64,000 bases of DNA, from assembly GCA_028554795.2 (NCBI GenBank), contig JAPYKE020000528.1, forward strand, positions 124,001-188,000, read 5' to 3'. Below the pieces are notes generated by a model. The model saw nothing but the letters and a program-made list of their open reading frames with translations, was not told the DNA's origin and did not search any database. Shown here one piece after another: positions 53,082 through 64,000 of the stretch. This stretch comes from Sinohyriopsis cumingii. Its lineage: Eukaryota; Mollusca; Bivalvia; Unionida; Unionidae. Each line of letters starts with the position of its first letter. The stretch's first letter is position 1. The position numbers were made by a program, and so were the translations under genes.

Positions 53082-55201
53082 TAGAGAAATCCAAGGTAGA
53101 CTTAAGGGAGGCAACTCATCAGGTAACATCAAATGTATGGACCAATCTTTGTAAACTGAACCACATCAGTTGGGAAACTTAAACAATGAAATTCTATACC
53201 CATATTTATCCCATCTGTTGATAAAACAATATGCATGGATAATGTATTTTAAGAACACTAAGAAGGACACCTCTAAATCATTTTCATACTGGCCGGCACA
53301 TAATGTTGTTGAAGTTGCTACTATTTAGAAGTGTGTTTTGCTAGTGATTGTCACCTGCATAGAACTGAATCTAAAGCAAATAGAAAATCATGCAAAGTAA
53401 AAAAGGGGAGGAGAAAAAACACAATGTAAAAAAGGGACATCCATTTAATATAACTCACCAAAAACTTCAATGAAACTGGTGCAGATATATTTGTTCCTGT
53501 GAAAGCTCCACAACAATTGGCATGTCTGACTCCCAATAAATTGTTGATGTTGTCCTGCTGTTAGCAATATCACTTCAGCAGGTGTGCTCCCATACACCTT
53601 GAGGCCTACAACAAAATAAAACCCTGAACTTCTTATATACAGGTCATTATAACTTAAATTTCTGTAAATAAGATGAAATATATGTATTGAAACATTACAT
53701 CATGAGTAGATATGGATGTAAGAGCATTAAATTAAGGTAATCATCATAAAATTAGGAAAATATACTAAGTTTATACTGAAAATGTTGATAAACTGAATAA
53801 GTATGTGAAATACTTCAATTAAACCACCTTGCTTGAAACTTATAAGGCTTTTGTTGTTCATTAGGAGAATGGATCAGGAGCAATACCTGGTAGTATTAAA
53901 ACTGTTGAGTTAAGTCCCTTCTTCTACTATGATTAAGTGCAATCAAATCTATAGGAAGTGTATGTTTGGAATACCTAACTATGTCAGATTCAAGATATGG
54001 AGGTAATAAGGATATGATTTATGGCACAGTGAATCACATTTGACAAGACTGAAAAAATGACACCGGTTCTTAAGGTCTCACTGGACAGTTTATCTGGTGA
54101 ATTTTCATCCGACGATGACCAATTACAGAAAAGTGAGAATAATTTTACACTGAAGATACAAATAAAAACAAACTAATGATTTTTGTAGAAAGCATACATG
54201 TGAGATTTTGACTGCAGTAATCAGGTTAATTCCTGATGCAACTGGTGGTTTTTATACTGAACCAACACTGCCACCAACCCCTAAATTTTACATTCATTTT
54301 TGACAAGAAATAGCTATTTTGAATATTTTTCTGTGACAAGGCAGCTAAAAGAATCAGTATGTGCCTTATGCATGAATAAAGTTCACTAGTACTATAACAA
54401 ATTAGCATACTTTTCATCACCCCTCAACCATCTAGATTTTTAGATATTTACCTCTGTAGCAGACACACAAAAATACGTAGCCCGAGTTACGCATTTGATC
54501 TCCAATGCAAATCTAACTGTGACAGGCAGTCACCAACAAGCCAACCTATTTCAAAGCCTAACTCAAAGTAAATCTGAACCACATTATAGATTTAGCTTAT
54601 GTGTGAATTTATAAATGCTAGGCTTGTGATAATTAGGTTCATGCCTTCTACCTTAAAAATTAGGGGGGTGTCAAAATATGAAACTATCCAGTGAGACCTT
54701 AAGAATTCAAATAGCAGTCTGATTAAGGGAAAATCTTCTTATTTTCAAAACTTTGACCAATTCTAAATAAAACGCAACCTTCAGAAGTTTGAAATTCAAA
54801 ATTGTTTGTTTCCTATGATTTATTGAATTTATTGATGACCAAAAGCTATCAAGCAGAGCAACAGCTATGAGACAGCTTCATACTTCATGTATTACTTTCA
54901 CCTCTGAAACATACAATTTCTTTATATTATGTCAGTTTCATCATTTTTCATAGCTAATACACCCTGTCTTGTTAGTGCCTGGTGATATCAGAGATATCTG
55001 AGAGCACAAATAATACAACTCTTCATGCAATCTGAAATAGTAGTGAATAAAAGATGTAAAGAAGCCAAGCTGAATTTCTTGTACAATGGCTGCAGAATGT
55101 ACATGCCAAGTACTTGAAAGAATAATAACGATGCACGGCATATATAAACTGACCAGAACTCTCTCACTGATTTCATGAAGAAGGTCAAATCTATTTTAGA
55201 A
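53082..55201 (+). repeat. Unit 26, 2,120 bp, twin of unit 21
   Basis: Carries the 24-bp deletion (junction 54478/54479), C1440G (54497), C1496A (54553) and the 26-bp segment (54585-54610). Confidence 0.97.
54478..54479. other. Junction of 24-bp deletion, unit 26
   Basis: Identical junction to that of unit 21, inherited through the five-unit duplication. Confidence 0.95.
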
Positions 55202-57345
55202 TAGAGAAATCCAAGGTAGACTTAAGGGAGGCAACTCATCAGGTAACATCAAATGTATGGACCAATCTTTGTAAACTGAACCACATCAGTTGGGAAACTT
55301 AAACAATGAAATTCTATACCCATATTTATCCCATCTGTTGATAAAACAATATGCATGGATAATGTATTTTAAGAACACTAAGAAGGACACCTCTAAATCA
55401 TTTTCATACTGGCCGGCACATAATGTTGTTGAAGTTGCTGCTATTTAGAAGTGTGTTTTGCTAGTGATTGTCACCTGCATAGAACTGAATCTAAAGCAAA
55501 TAGAAAATCATGCAAAGTAAAAAAGGGGAGGAGAAAAAACACAATGTAAAAAAGGGACATCCATTTAATATAACTCACCAAAAACTTCAATGAAACTGGT
55601 GCAGATATATTTGTTCCTGTGAAAGCTCCACAACAATTGGCATGTCTGACTCCCAATAAATTGTTGATGTTGTCCTGCTGTTAGCAATATCACTTCAGCA
55701 GGTGTGCTCCCATACACCTTGAGGCCTACAACAAAATAAAACCCTGAACTTCTTATATACAGGTCATTATAACTTAAATTTCTGTAAATAAGATGAAATA
55801 TATGTATTGAAACATTACATCATGAGTAGATATGGATGTAAGAGCATTAAATTAAGGTAATCATCATAAAATTAGGAAAATATACTAAGTTTATACTGAA
55901 AATGTTGATAAACTGAATAAGTATGTGAAATACTTCAATTAAACCACCTTGCTTGAAACTTATAAGGCTTTTGTTGTTCATTAGGAGAATGGATCAGGAG
56001 CAATACCTGGTAGTATTAAAACTGTTGAGTTAAGTCCCTTCTTCTACTATGATTAAGTGCAATCAAATCTATAGGAAGTGTATGTTTGGAATACCTAACT
56101 ATGTCAGATTCAAGATATGGAGGTAATAAGGATATGATTTATGGCACAGTGAATCACATTTGACAAGACTGAAAAAATGACACCGGTTCTTAAGGTCTCA
56201 CTGGACAGTTTATCTGGTGAATTTTCATCCGACGATGACCAATTACAGAAAAGTGAGAATAATTTTACACTGAAGATACAAATAAAAACAAACTAATGAT
56301 TTTTGTAGAAAGCATACATGTGAGATTTTGACTGCAGTAATCAGGTTAATTCCTGATGCAACTGGTGGTTTTTATACTGAACCAACACTGCCACCAACCC
56401 CTAAATTTTACATTCATTTTTGACAAGAAATAGCTATTTTGAATATTTTTCTGTGACAAGGCAGCTAAAAGAATCAGTATGTGCCTTATGCATGAATAAA
56501 GTTCACTAGTACTATAACAAATTAGCATACTTTTCATCACCCCTCAACCATCTAGATTTTTAGATATTTACCTCTGTAGCAGACACACAAAAATACGTAA
56601 GCCAAGTCGACAGCTCATTTGCAGCCCGAGTTACGCATTTGATCTCCAATGCAAATCTAACTGTGACAGGCAGTCACCAACAAGCCAACCTATTTCCAAG
56701 CCTAACTCAAAGTAAATCTGAACCACATTATAGATTTAGCTTATGTGTGAATTTATAAATGCTAGGCTTGTGATAATTAGGTTCATGCCTTCTACCTTAA
56801 AAATTAGGGGGGTGTCAAAATATGAAACTATCCAGTGAGACCTTAAGAATTCAAATAGCAGTCTGATTAAGGGAAAATCTTCTTATTTTCAAAACTTTGA
56901 CCAATTCTAAATAAAACGCAACCTTCAGAAGTTTGAAATTCAAAATTGTTTGTTTCCTATGGTTTATTGAATTTATTGATGACCAAAAGCTATCAAGCAG
57001 AGCAACAGCTATGAGACAGCTTCATACTTCATGTATTACTTTCACCTCTGAAACATACAATTTCTTTATATTATGTCAGTTTCATCATTTTTCATAGCTA
57101 ATACACCCTGTCTTGTTAGTGCCTGGTGATATCAGAGATATCTGAGAGCACAAATAATACAACTCTTCATGCAATCTGAAATAGTAGTGAATAAAAGATG
57201 TAAAGAAGCCAAGCTGAATTTCTTGTACAATGGCTGCAGAATGTACATGCCAAGTACTTGAAAGAATAATAACGATGCACGGCATATATAAACTGACCAG
57301 AACTCTCTCACTGATTTCATGAAGAAGGTCAAATCTATTTTAGAA
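55202..57345 (+). repeat. Unit 27, 2,144 bp, long type
   Basis: Carries A239G (55440), C1440G (56641), the 26-bp segment (56729-56754) and A1735G (56962). The first part matches unit 22; from unit position 161 onward it matches unit 29. Confidence 0.97.
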
Positions 57346-59624
57346 TAGAGAAATCCAAGGTAGACTTAAGGGAGGCAACTCATCAGGTAACATCAAATGT
57401 ATGGACCAATCTTTGTAAACTGAACCACATCAGTTGGGAAACTTAAACAATGAAATTCTATACCCATATTTATCCCATCTGTTGATAAAACAATATGCAT
57501 GGATAATGTATTTTAAGAACACTAAGAAGGACACCTCTAAATCATTTTCATACTGGCCGGCACATAATGTTGTTGAAGTTGCTGCTATTTAGAAGTGTGT
57601 TTTGCTAGTGATTGTCACCTGCATAGAACTGAATCTAAAGCAAATAGAAAATCATGCAAAGTAAAAAAAGGGGAGGAGAAAAAACACAATGTAAAAAAGG
57701 GACATCCATTTAATATAACTCACCAAAAACTTCAATGAAACTGGTGCAGATATATTTGTTCCTGTGAAAGCTCCACAACAATTGGCATGTCTGACTCCCA
57801 ATAAATTGTTGATGTTGTCCTGCTGTTAGCAATATCACTTCAGCAGGTGTGCTCCCATACACCTTGAGGCCTACAACAAAATAAAACCCTGAACTTCTTA
57901 TATACAGGTCATTATAACTTAAATTTCTGTAAATAAGATGAAATATATGTATTGAAACATTACATCATGAGTAGATATGGATGTAAGAGCATTAAATTAA
58001 GGTAATCATCATAAAATTAGGAAAATATACTAAGTTTATACTGAAAATGTTGATAAACTGAATAAGTATGTGAAATACTTCAATTAAACCACCTTGCTTG
58101 AAACTTATAAGGCTTTTGTTGTTCATTAGGAGAATGGATCAGGAGCAATACCTGGTAGTATTAAAACTGTTGAGTTAAGTCCCTTCTTCTACTATGATTA
58201 AGTGCAATCAAATCTATAGGAAGTGTATGTTTGGAATACCTAACTATGTCAGATTCAAGATATGGAGGTAATAAGGATATGATTTATGGCACAGTGAATC
58301 ACATTTGACAAGACTGAAAAAATGACACCGGTTCTTAAGGTCTCACTGGACAGTTTATCTGGTGAATTTTCATCCGACGATGACCAATTACAGAAAAGTG
58401 AGAATAATTTTACACTGAAGATACAAATAAAAACAAACTAATGATTTTTGTAGAAAGCATACATGTGAGATTTTGACTGCAGTAATCAGGTTAATTCCTG
58501 ATGCAACTGGTGGTTTTTATACTGAACCAACACTGCCACCAACCCCTAAATTTTACATTCATTTTTGACAAGAAATAGCTATTTTGAATATTTTTCTGTG
58601 ACAAGGCAGCTAAAAGAATCAGTATGTGCCTTATGCATGAATAAAGTTCACTAGTACTATAACAAATTAGCATACTTTTCATCACCCCTCAACCATCTAG
58701 ATTTTTAGATATTTACCTCTGTAGCAGACACACAAAAATACGTAAGCCAAGTCGACAGCTCATTTGCAGCCTGAGTTACGCATTTCATCTCCAATGCAAA
58801 TCTAACTGTGACAGGCAGTCACCAACAAGCCAACCTATTTCCAAGCCTAACTCAAAGAAAATCTGAACCACATATAAATGCTAGGCTTGTGATAATTAGG
58901 TTCATGCCTTCTACCTTAAAAATTAGGGGGGTGTCAAAATATGAAACTATCCAGTGAGACCTTAAGAATTCAAATAGCAGTCTGATTAAGGGAAAATCTT
59001 CTTATTTTCAAAACTTTGACCAATTCTAAATAAAACGCAACCTTCAGAAGTTTGAAATTCAAAATTGTTTGTTTCCTATGATTTATTGAATTTATTGATG
59101 ACCAAAAGCTATCAAGCAGAGCAACAGCTATGAGACAGCTTCATACTTCATGTATTACTTTCACCTCTGAAACATACAATTTCTTTATATTATGTCAGTT
59201 TCATCATTTTTCATAGCTAATACACCCTGTCTTGTTAGTGCCTGGTGATATCAGAGATATCTGAGAGCACAAATAATACAACTCTTCATGCAATCTGAAA
59301 TAGTAGTGAATAAAAGATGTAAAGAAGCCAAGCTGAATTTCTTGTACAATGGCTGCAGAATGTACATGCCAAGTACTTGAAAGAATAATAACGATGCACG
59401 GCATATATAAACTGACCAGAACTCTCTCACTGATTTCATGAAGAAGGTCAAATCTATTTTAGAATAGAGAAATCCAAGGTAGACTTAAGGGAGGCAACTC
59501 ATCAGGTAACATCAAATGTATGGACCAAGCTTTGTAAACTGAACCACATCAGTTGGGAAACTTAAACAATGAAATTCTATACCCATATTTATCCCATCTG
59601 TTGATAAAACAATATGCATGGATG
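55362..59624 (+). repeat. Two-unit block, first copy (4,263 bp)
   Basis: One long (2,144) and one 2,119-bp copy. At an offset of 4,263 bp it matches the following block from 55362 on, with one visible mismatch (59042 C against 63305 T). The left limit is set by unit position 160, which is A in unit 27 (55361) and G in unit 29 (59624). Confidence 0.92.
57346..59464 (+). repeat. Unit 28, 2,119 bp, twin of unit 30
   Basis: Carries A239G (57584), one extra A in the run at unit positions 318-323 (57663-57669), C1426T (58772) and T1512A (58858). Confidence 0.97.
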
Positions 59625-61608
59625 ATGTATTTTAAGAACACTAAGAAGGACACCTCTAAATCATTTTCATACTGGCCGGCACATAATGTTGTTGAAGTTG
59701 CTGCTATTTAGAAGTGTGTTTTGCTAGTGATTGTCACCTGCATAGAACTGAATCTAAAGCAAATAGAAAATCATGCAAAGTAAAAAAGGGGAGGAGAAAA
59801 AACACAATGTAAAAAAGGGACATCCATTTAATATAACTCACCAAAAACTTCAATGAAACTGGTGCAGATATATTTGTTCCTGTGAAAGCTCCACAACAAT
59901 TGGCATGTCTGACTCCCAATAAATTGTTGATGTTGTCCTGCTGTTAGCAATATCACTTCAGCAGGTGTGCTCCCATACACCTTGAGGCCTACAACAAAAT
60001 AAAACCCTGAACTTCTTATATACAGGTCATTATAACTTAAATTTCTGTAAATAAGATGAAATATATGTATTGAAACATTACATCATGAGTAGATATGGAT
60101 GTAAGAGCATTAAATTAAGGTAATCATCATAAAATTAGGAAAATATACTAAGTTTATACTGAAAATGTTGATAAACTGAATAAGTATGTGAAATACTTCA
60201 ATTAAACCACCTTGCTTGAAACTTATAAGGCTTTTGTTGTTCATTAGGAGAATGGATCAGGAGCAATACCTGGTAGTATTAAAACTGTTGAGTTAAGTCC
60301 CTTCTTCTACTATGATTAAGTGCAATCAAATCTATAGGAAGTGTATGTTTGGAATACCTAACTATGTCAGATTCAAGATATGGAGGTAATAAGGATATGA
60401 TTTATGGCACAGTGAATCACATTTGACAAGACTGAAAAAATGACACCGGTTCTTAAGGTCTCACTGGACAGTTTATCTGGTGAATTTTCATCCGACGATG
60501 ACCAATTACAGAAAAGTGAGAATAATTTTACACTGAAGATACAAATAAAAACAAACTAATGATTTTTGTAGAAAGCATACATGTGAGATTTTGACTGCAG
60601 TAATCAGGTTAATTCCTGATGCAACTGGTGGTTTTTATACTGAACCAACACTGCCACCAACCCCTAAATTTTACATTCATTTTTGACAAGAAATAGCTAT
60701 TTTGAATATTTTTCTGTGACAAGGCAGCTAAAAGAATCAGTATGTGCCTTATGCATGAATAAAGTTCACTAGTACTATAACAAATTAGCATACTTTTCAT
60801 CACCCCTCAACCATCTAGATTTTTAGATATTTACCTCTGTAGCAGACACACAAAAATACGTAAGCCAAGTCGACAGCTCATTTGCAGCCCGAGTTACGCA
60901 TTTGATCTCCAATGCAAATCTAACTGTGACAGGCAGTCACCAACAAGCCAACCTATTTCCAAGCCTAACTCAAAGTAAATCTGAACCACATTATAGATTT
61001 AGCTTATGTGTGAATTTATAAATGCTAGGCTTGTGATAATTAGGTTCATGCCTTCTACCTTAAAAATTAGGGGGGTGTCAAAATATGAAACTATCCAGTG
61101 AGACCTTAAGAATTCAAATAGCAGTCTGATTAAGGGAAAATCTTCTTATTTTCAAAACTTTGACCAATTCTAAATAAAACGCAACCTTCAGAAGTTTGAA
61201 ATTCAAAATTGTTTGTTTCCTATGGTTTATTGAATTTATTGATGACCAAAAGCTATCAAGCAGAGCAACAGCTATGAGACAGCTTCATACTTCATGTATT
61301 ACTTTCACCTCTGAAACATACAATTTCTTTATATTATGTCAGTTTCATCATTTTTCATAGCTAATACACCCTGTCTTGTTAGTGCCTGGTGATATCAGAG
61401 ATATCTGAGAGCACAAATAATACAACTCTTCATGCAATCTGAAATAGTAGTGAATAAAAGATGTAAAGAAGCCAAGCTGAATTTCTTGTACAATGGCTGC
61501 AGAATGTACATGCCAAGTACTTGAAAGAATAATAACGATGCACGGCATATATAAACTGACCAGAACTCTCTCACTGATTTCATGAAGAAGGTCAAATCTA
61601 TTTTAGAA
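59465..61608 (+). repeat. Unit 29, 2,144 bp, long type, twin of unit 31
   Basis: Carries T65G (59529, creating AAGCTT), A160G (59624), A239G (59703), C1440G (60904), the 26-bp segment (60992-61017) and A1735G (61225). Confidence 0.97.
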
Positions 61609-63887
61609 TAGAGAAATCCAAGGTAGACTTAAGGGAGGCAACTCATCAGGTAACATCAAATGTATGGACCAATCTTTGTAAACTGAACCACATCAGTTGG
61701 GAAACTTAAACAATGAAATTCTATACCCATATTTATCCCATCTGTTGATAAAACAATATGCATGGATAATGTATTTTAAGAACACTAAGAAGGACACCTC
61801 TAAATCATTTTCATACTGGCCGGCACATAATGTTGTTGAAGTTGCTGCTATTTAGAAGTGTGTTTTGCTAGTGATTGTCACCTGCATAGAACTGAATCTA
61901 AAGCAAATAGAAAATCATGCAAAGTAAAAAAAGGGGAGGAGAAAAAACACAATGTAAAAAAGGGACATCCATTTAATATAACTCACCAAAAACTTCAATG
62001 AAACTGGTGCAGATATATTTGTTCCTGTGAAAGCTCCACAACAATTGGCATGTCTGACTCCCAATAAATTGTTGATGTTGTCCTGCTGTTAGCAATATCA
62101 CTTCAGCAGGTGTGCTCCCATACACCTTGAGGCCTACAACAAAATAAAACCCTGAACTTCTTATATACAGGTCATTATAACTTAAATTTCTGTAAATAAG
62201 ATGAAATATATGTATTGAAACATTACATCATGAGTAGATATGGATGTAAGAGCATTAAATTAAGGTAATCATCATAAAATTAGGAAAATATACTAAGTTT
62301 ATACTGAAAATGTTGATAAACTGAATAAGTATGTGAAATACTTCAATTAAACCACCTTGCTTGAAACTTATAAGGCTTTTGTTGTTCATTAGGAGAATGG
62401 ATCAGGAGCAATACCTGGTAGTATTAAAACTGTTGAGTTAAGTCCCTTCTTCTACTATGATTAAGTGCAATCAAATCTATAGGAAGTGTATGTTTGGAAT
62501 ACCTAACTATGTCAGATTCAAGATATGGAGGTAATAAGGATATGATTTATGGCACAGTGAATCACATTTGACAAGACTGAAAAAATGACACCGGTTCTTA
62601 AGGTCTCACTGGACAGTTTATCTGGTGAATTTTCATCCGACGATGACCAATTACAGAAAAGTGAGAATAATTTTACACTGAAGATACAAATAAAAACAAA
62701 CTAATGATTTTTGTAGAAAGCATACATGTGAGATTTTGACTGCAGTAATCAGGTTAATTCCTGATGCAACTGGTGGTTTTTATACTGAACCAACACTGCC
62801 ACCAACCCCTAAATTTTACATTCATTTTTGACAAGAAATAGCTATTTTGAATATTTTTCTGTGACAAGGCAGCTAAAAGAATCAGTATGTGCCTTATGCA
62901 TGAATAAAGTTCACTAGTACTATAACAAATTAGCATACTTTTCATCACCCCTCAACCATCTAGATTTTTAGATATTTACCTCTGTAGCAGACACACAAAA
63001 ATACGTAAGCCAAGTCGACAGCTCATTTGCAGCCTGAGTTACGCATTTCATCTCCAATGCAAATCTAACTGTGACAGGCAGTCACCAACAAGCCAACCTA
63101 TTTCCAAGCCTAACTCAAAGAAAATCTGAACCACATATAAATGCTAGGCTTGTGATAATTAGGTTCATGCCTTCTACCTTAAAAATTAGGGGGGTGTCAA
63201 AATATGAAACTATCCAGTGAGACCTTAAGAATTCAAATAGCAGTCTGATTAAGGGAAAATCTTCTTATTTTCAAAACTTTGACCAATTCTAAATAAAACG
63301 CAACTTTCAGAAGTTTGAAATTCAAAATTGTTTGTTTCCTATGATTTATTGAATTTATTGATGACCAAAAGCTATCAAGCAGAGCAACAGCTATGAGACA
63401 GCTTCATACTTCATGTATTACTTTCACCTCTGAAACATACAATTTCTTTATATTATGTCAGTTTCATCATTTTTCATAGCTAATACACCCTGTCTTGTTA
63501 GTGCCTGGTGATATCAGAGATATCTGAGAGCACAAATAATACAACTCTTCATGCAATCTGAAATAGTAGTGAATAAAAGATGTAAAGAAGCCAAGCTGAA
63601 TTTCTTGTACAATGGCTGCAGAATGTACATGCCAAGTACTTGAAAGAATAATAACGATGCACGGCATATATAAACTGACCAGAACTCTCTCACTGATTTC
63701 ATGAAGAAGGTCAAATCTATTTTAGAATAGAGAAATCCAAGGTAGACTTAAGGGAGGCAACTCATCAGGTAACATCAAATGTATGGACCAAGCTTTGTAA
63801 ACTGAACCACATCAGTTGGGAAACTTAAACAATGAAATTCTATACCCATATTTATCCCATCTGTTGATAAAACAATATGCATGGATG
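59625..63887 (+). repeat. Two-unit block, second copy (4,263 bp)
   Basis: Duplicate of the preceding block. The match continues to the window end, so a third copy or a longer dimer-based array to the right is possible. Confidence 0.9.
61609..63727 (+). repeat. Unit 30, 2,119 bp, twin of unit 28
   Basis: Carries A239G (61847), the extra A in the 318-323 run, C1426T (63035) and T1512A (63121). Private C1696T (63305) is the only difference seen from unit 28. Confidence 0.97.
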
Positions 63888-64000
63888 ATGTATTTTAAGA
63901 ACACTAAGAAGGACACCTCTAAATCATTTTCATACTGGCCGGCACATAATGTTGTTGAAGTTGCTGCTATTTAGAAGTGTGTTTTGCTAGTGATTGTCAC
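63728..64000 (+). repeat. Unit 31, partial (first 273 bp)
   Basis: Cut by the window end. Carries T65G (63792), A160G (63887) and A239G (63966), the same three changes as unit 29, so the two-unit pattern probably continues beyond the window. Confidence 0.96.

Larger units (their letters stand above)
46050..56640 (+). repeat. Five-unit block, second copy (10,591 bp)
   Basis: Tandem duplicate of the preceding block. The match ends at 56641, where unit 27 has G1440 while the corresponding base in unit 22 (46050) is C. No difference inside the block was seen, so the duplication looks very recent or the two copies were homogenised together. Confidence 0.93.
1..64000. repeat. Macrosatellite array, ~2.12-kb unit, 30 full copies plus a partial one
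   Basis: The whole window repeats one unit head to tail, always in the same orientation. Copy starts fall at 1, 2119, 4237, 6356, 8500, 10644 and so on to 63728. Spacings are 2,117, 2,118, 2,119, 2,120 or 2,144 bp. There is no unique insertion, no inverted copy and no gap, and both window ends lie inside the array. Six copies (units 1, 10, 12, 13, 14, 17) look identical to each other by eye and serve here as the consensus. The unit is AT-rich, with about 11 CpG per copy, and is not built from a shorter internal repeat that I can see. The longest stop-free stretch I found is about 80 codons on the minus strand, without family resemblance. I do not recognise the satellite family. Confidence 0.99.

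Noticed and set aside
1-64000. Chicken MHM-type Z-linked tandem repeat (about 2.2-kb unit)
   Set aside because: Unit size is similar, but that repeat is described as a BamHI unit and I find no GGATCC in this one. Identity cannot be claimed without alignment.
1-64000. CRISPR array, prokaryotic operon, rRNA or tRNA cluster
   Set aside because: The repeat unit is about 2.1 kb with no short regularly spaced repeats, no long coding frames and no recognisable rRNA or tRNA sequence. Composition and CpG depletion point to a eukaryote.

Overview
The window is one uninterrupted tandem array of a single AT-rich repeat unit (macrosatellite). It holds 30 complete head-to-tail copies plus the first 273 bases of a 31st, and the array runs off both ends, so no flanking unique DNA is visible. 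The common unit is 2,118 bp. Nine copies carry the same 26-bp extra segment (2,144 bp, or 2,120 bp in two copies that also lack 24 bp). Single-base run changes give 2,117 and 2,119 bp copies. By eye I find about 20 substitution sites, one clustered patch and four indel sites across all 30 copies, so most copies differ from each other by zero to five changes. Unit numbering starts arbitrarily at base 1; 'unit position' means position in the first copy.

The source looks eukaryotic and most likely vertebrate. I count only about 11 CpG dinucleotides per 2,118-bp unit, far fewer than base composition predicts, and three of the 20 variant sites are CpG transitions. Both fit long-term cytosine methylation. 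I recognise no protein gene, rRNA, tRNA, CRISPR array, prokaryotic operon or familiar interspersed element.

Layout: units 1-11 (1-23,429) mix short and long copies. Units 12-17 (23,430-36,137) are a nearly invariant short-copy core. A five-unit block of 10,591 bp (about units 18-22) is duplicated immediately to its right (about units 23-27). From about 55.36 kb to the end, a two-unit block of 4,263 bp is duplicated again. The array therefore grew recently by block duplication, and the private variants let the copies be traced.

Within each unit the notable structures are a 24/25 inverted repeat bounding a 637-bp segment (unit positions 986-1622), a variant-rich stretch (about 1398-1740) holding both large indels, and a minus-strand segment (378-524) that looks like a 147-nt internal exon: T-rich acceptor, GTGAGT donor, one open frame and equal phases at both ends. 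Weaker splice-like segments can be chained to it in frame. Whether any of this is transcribed cannot be decided from the sequence.
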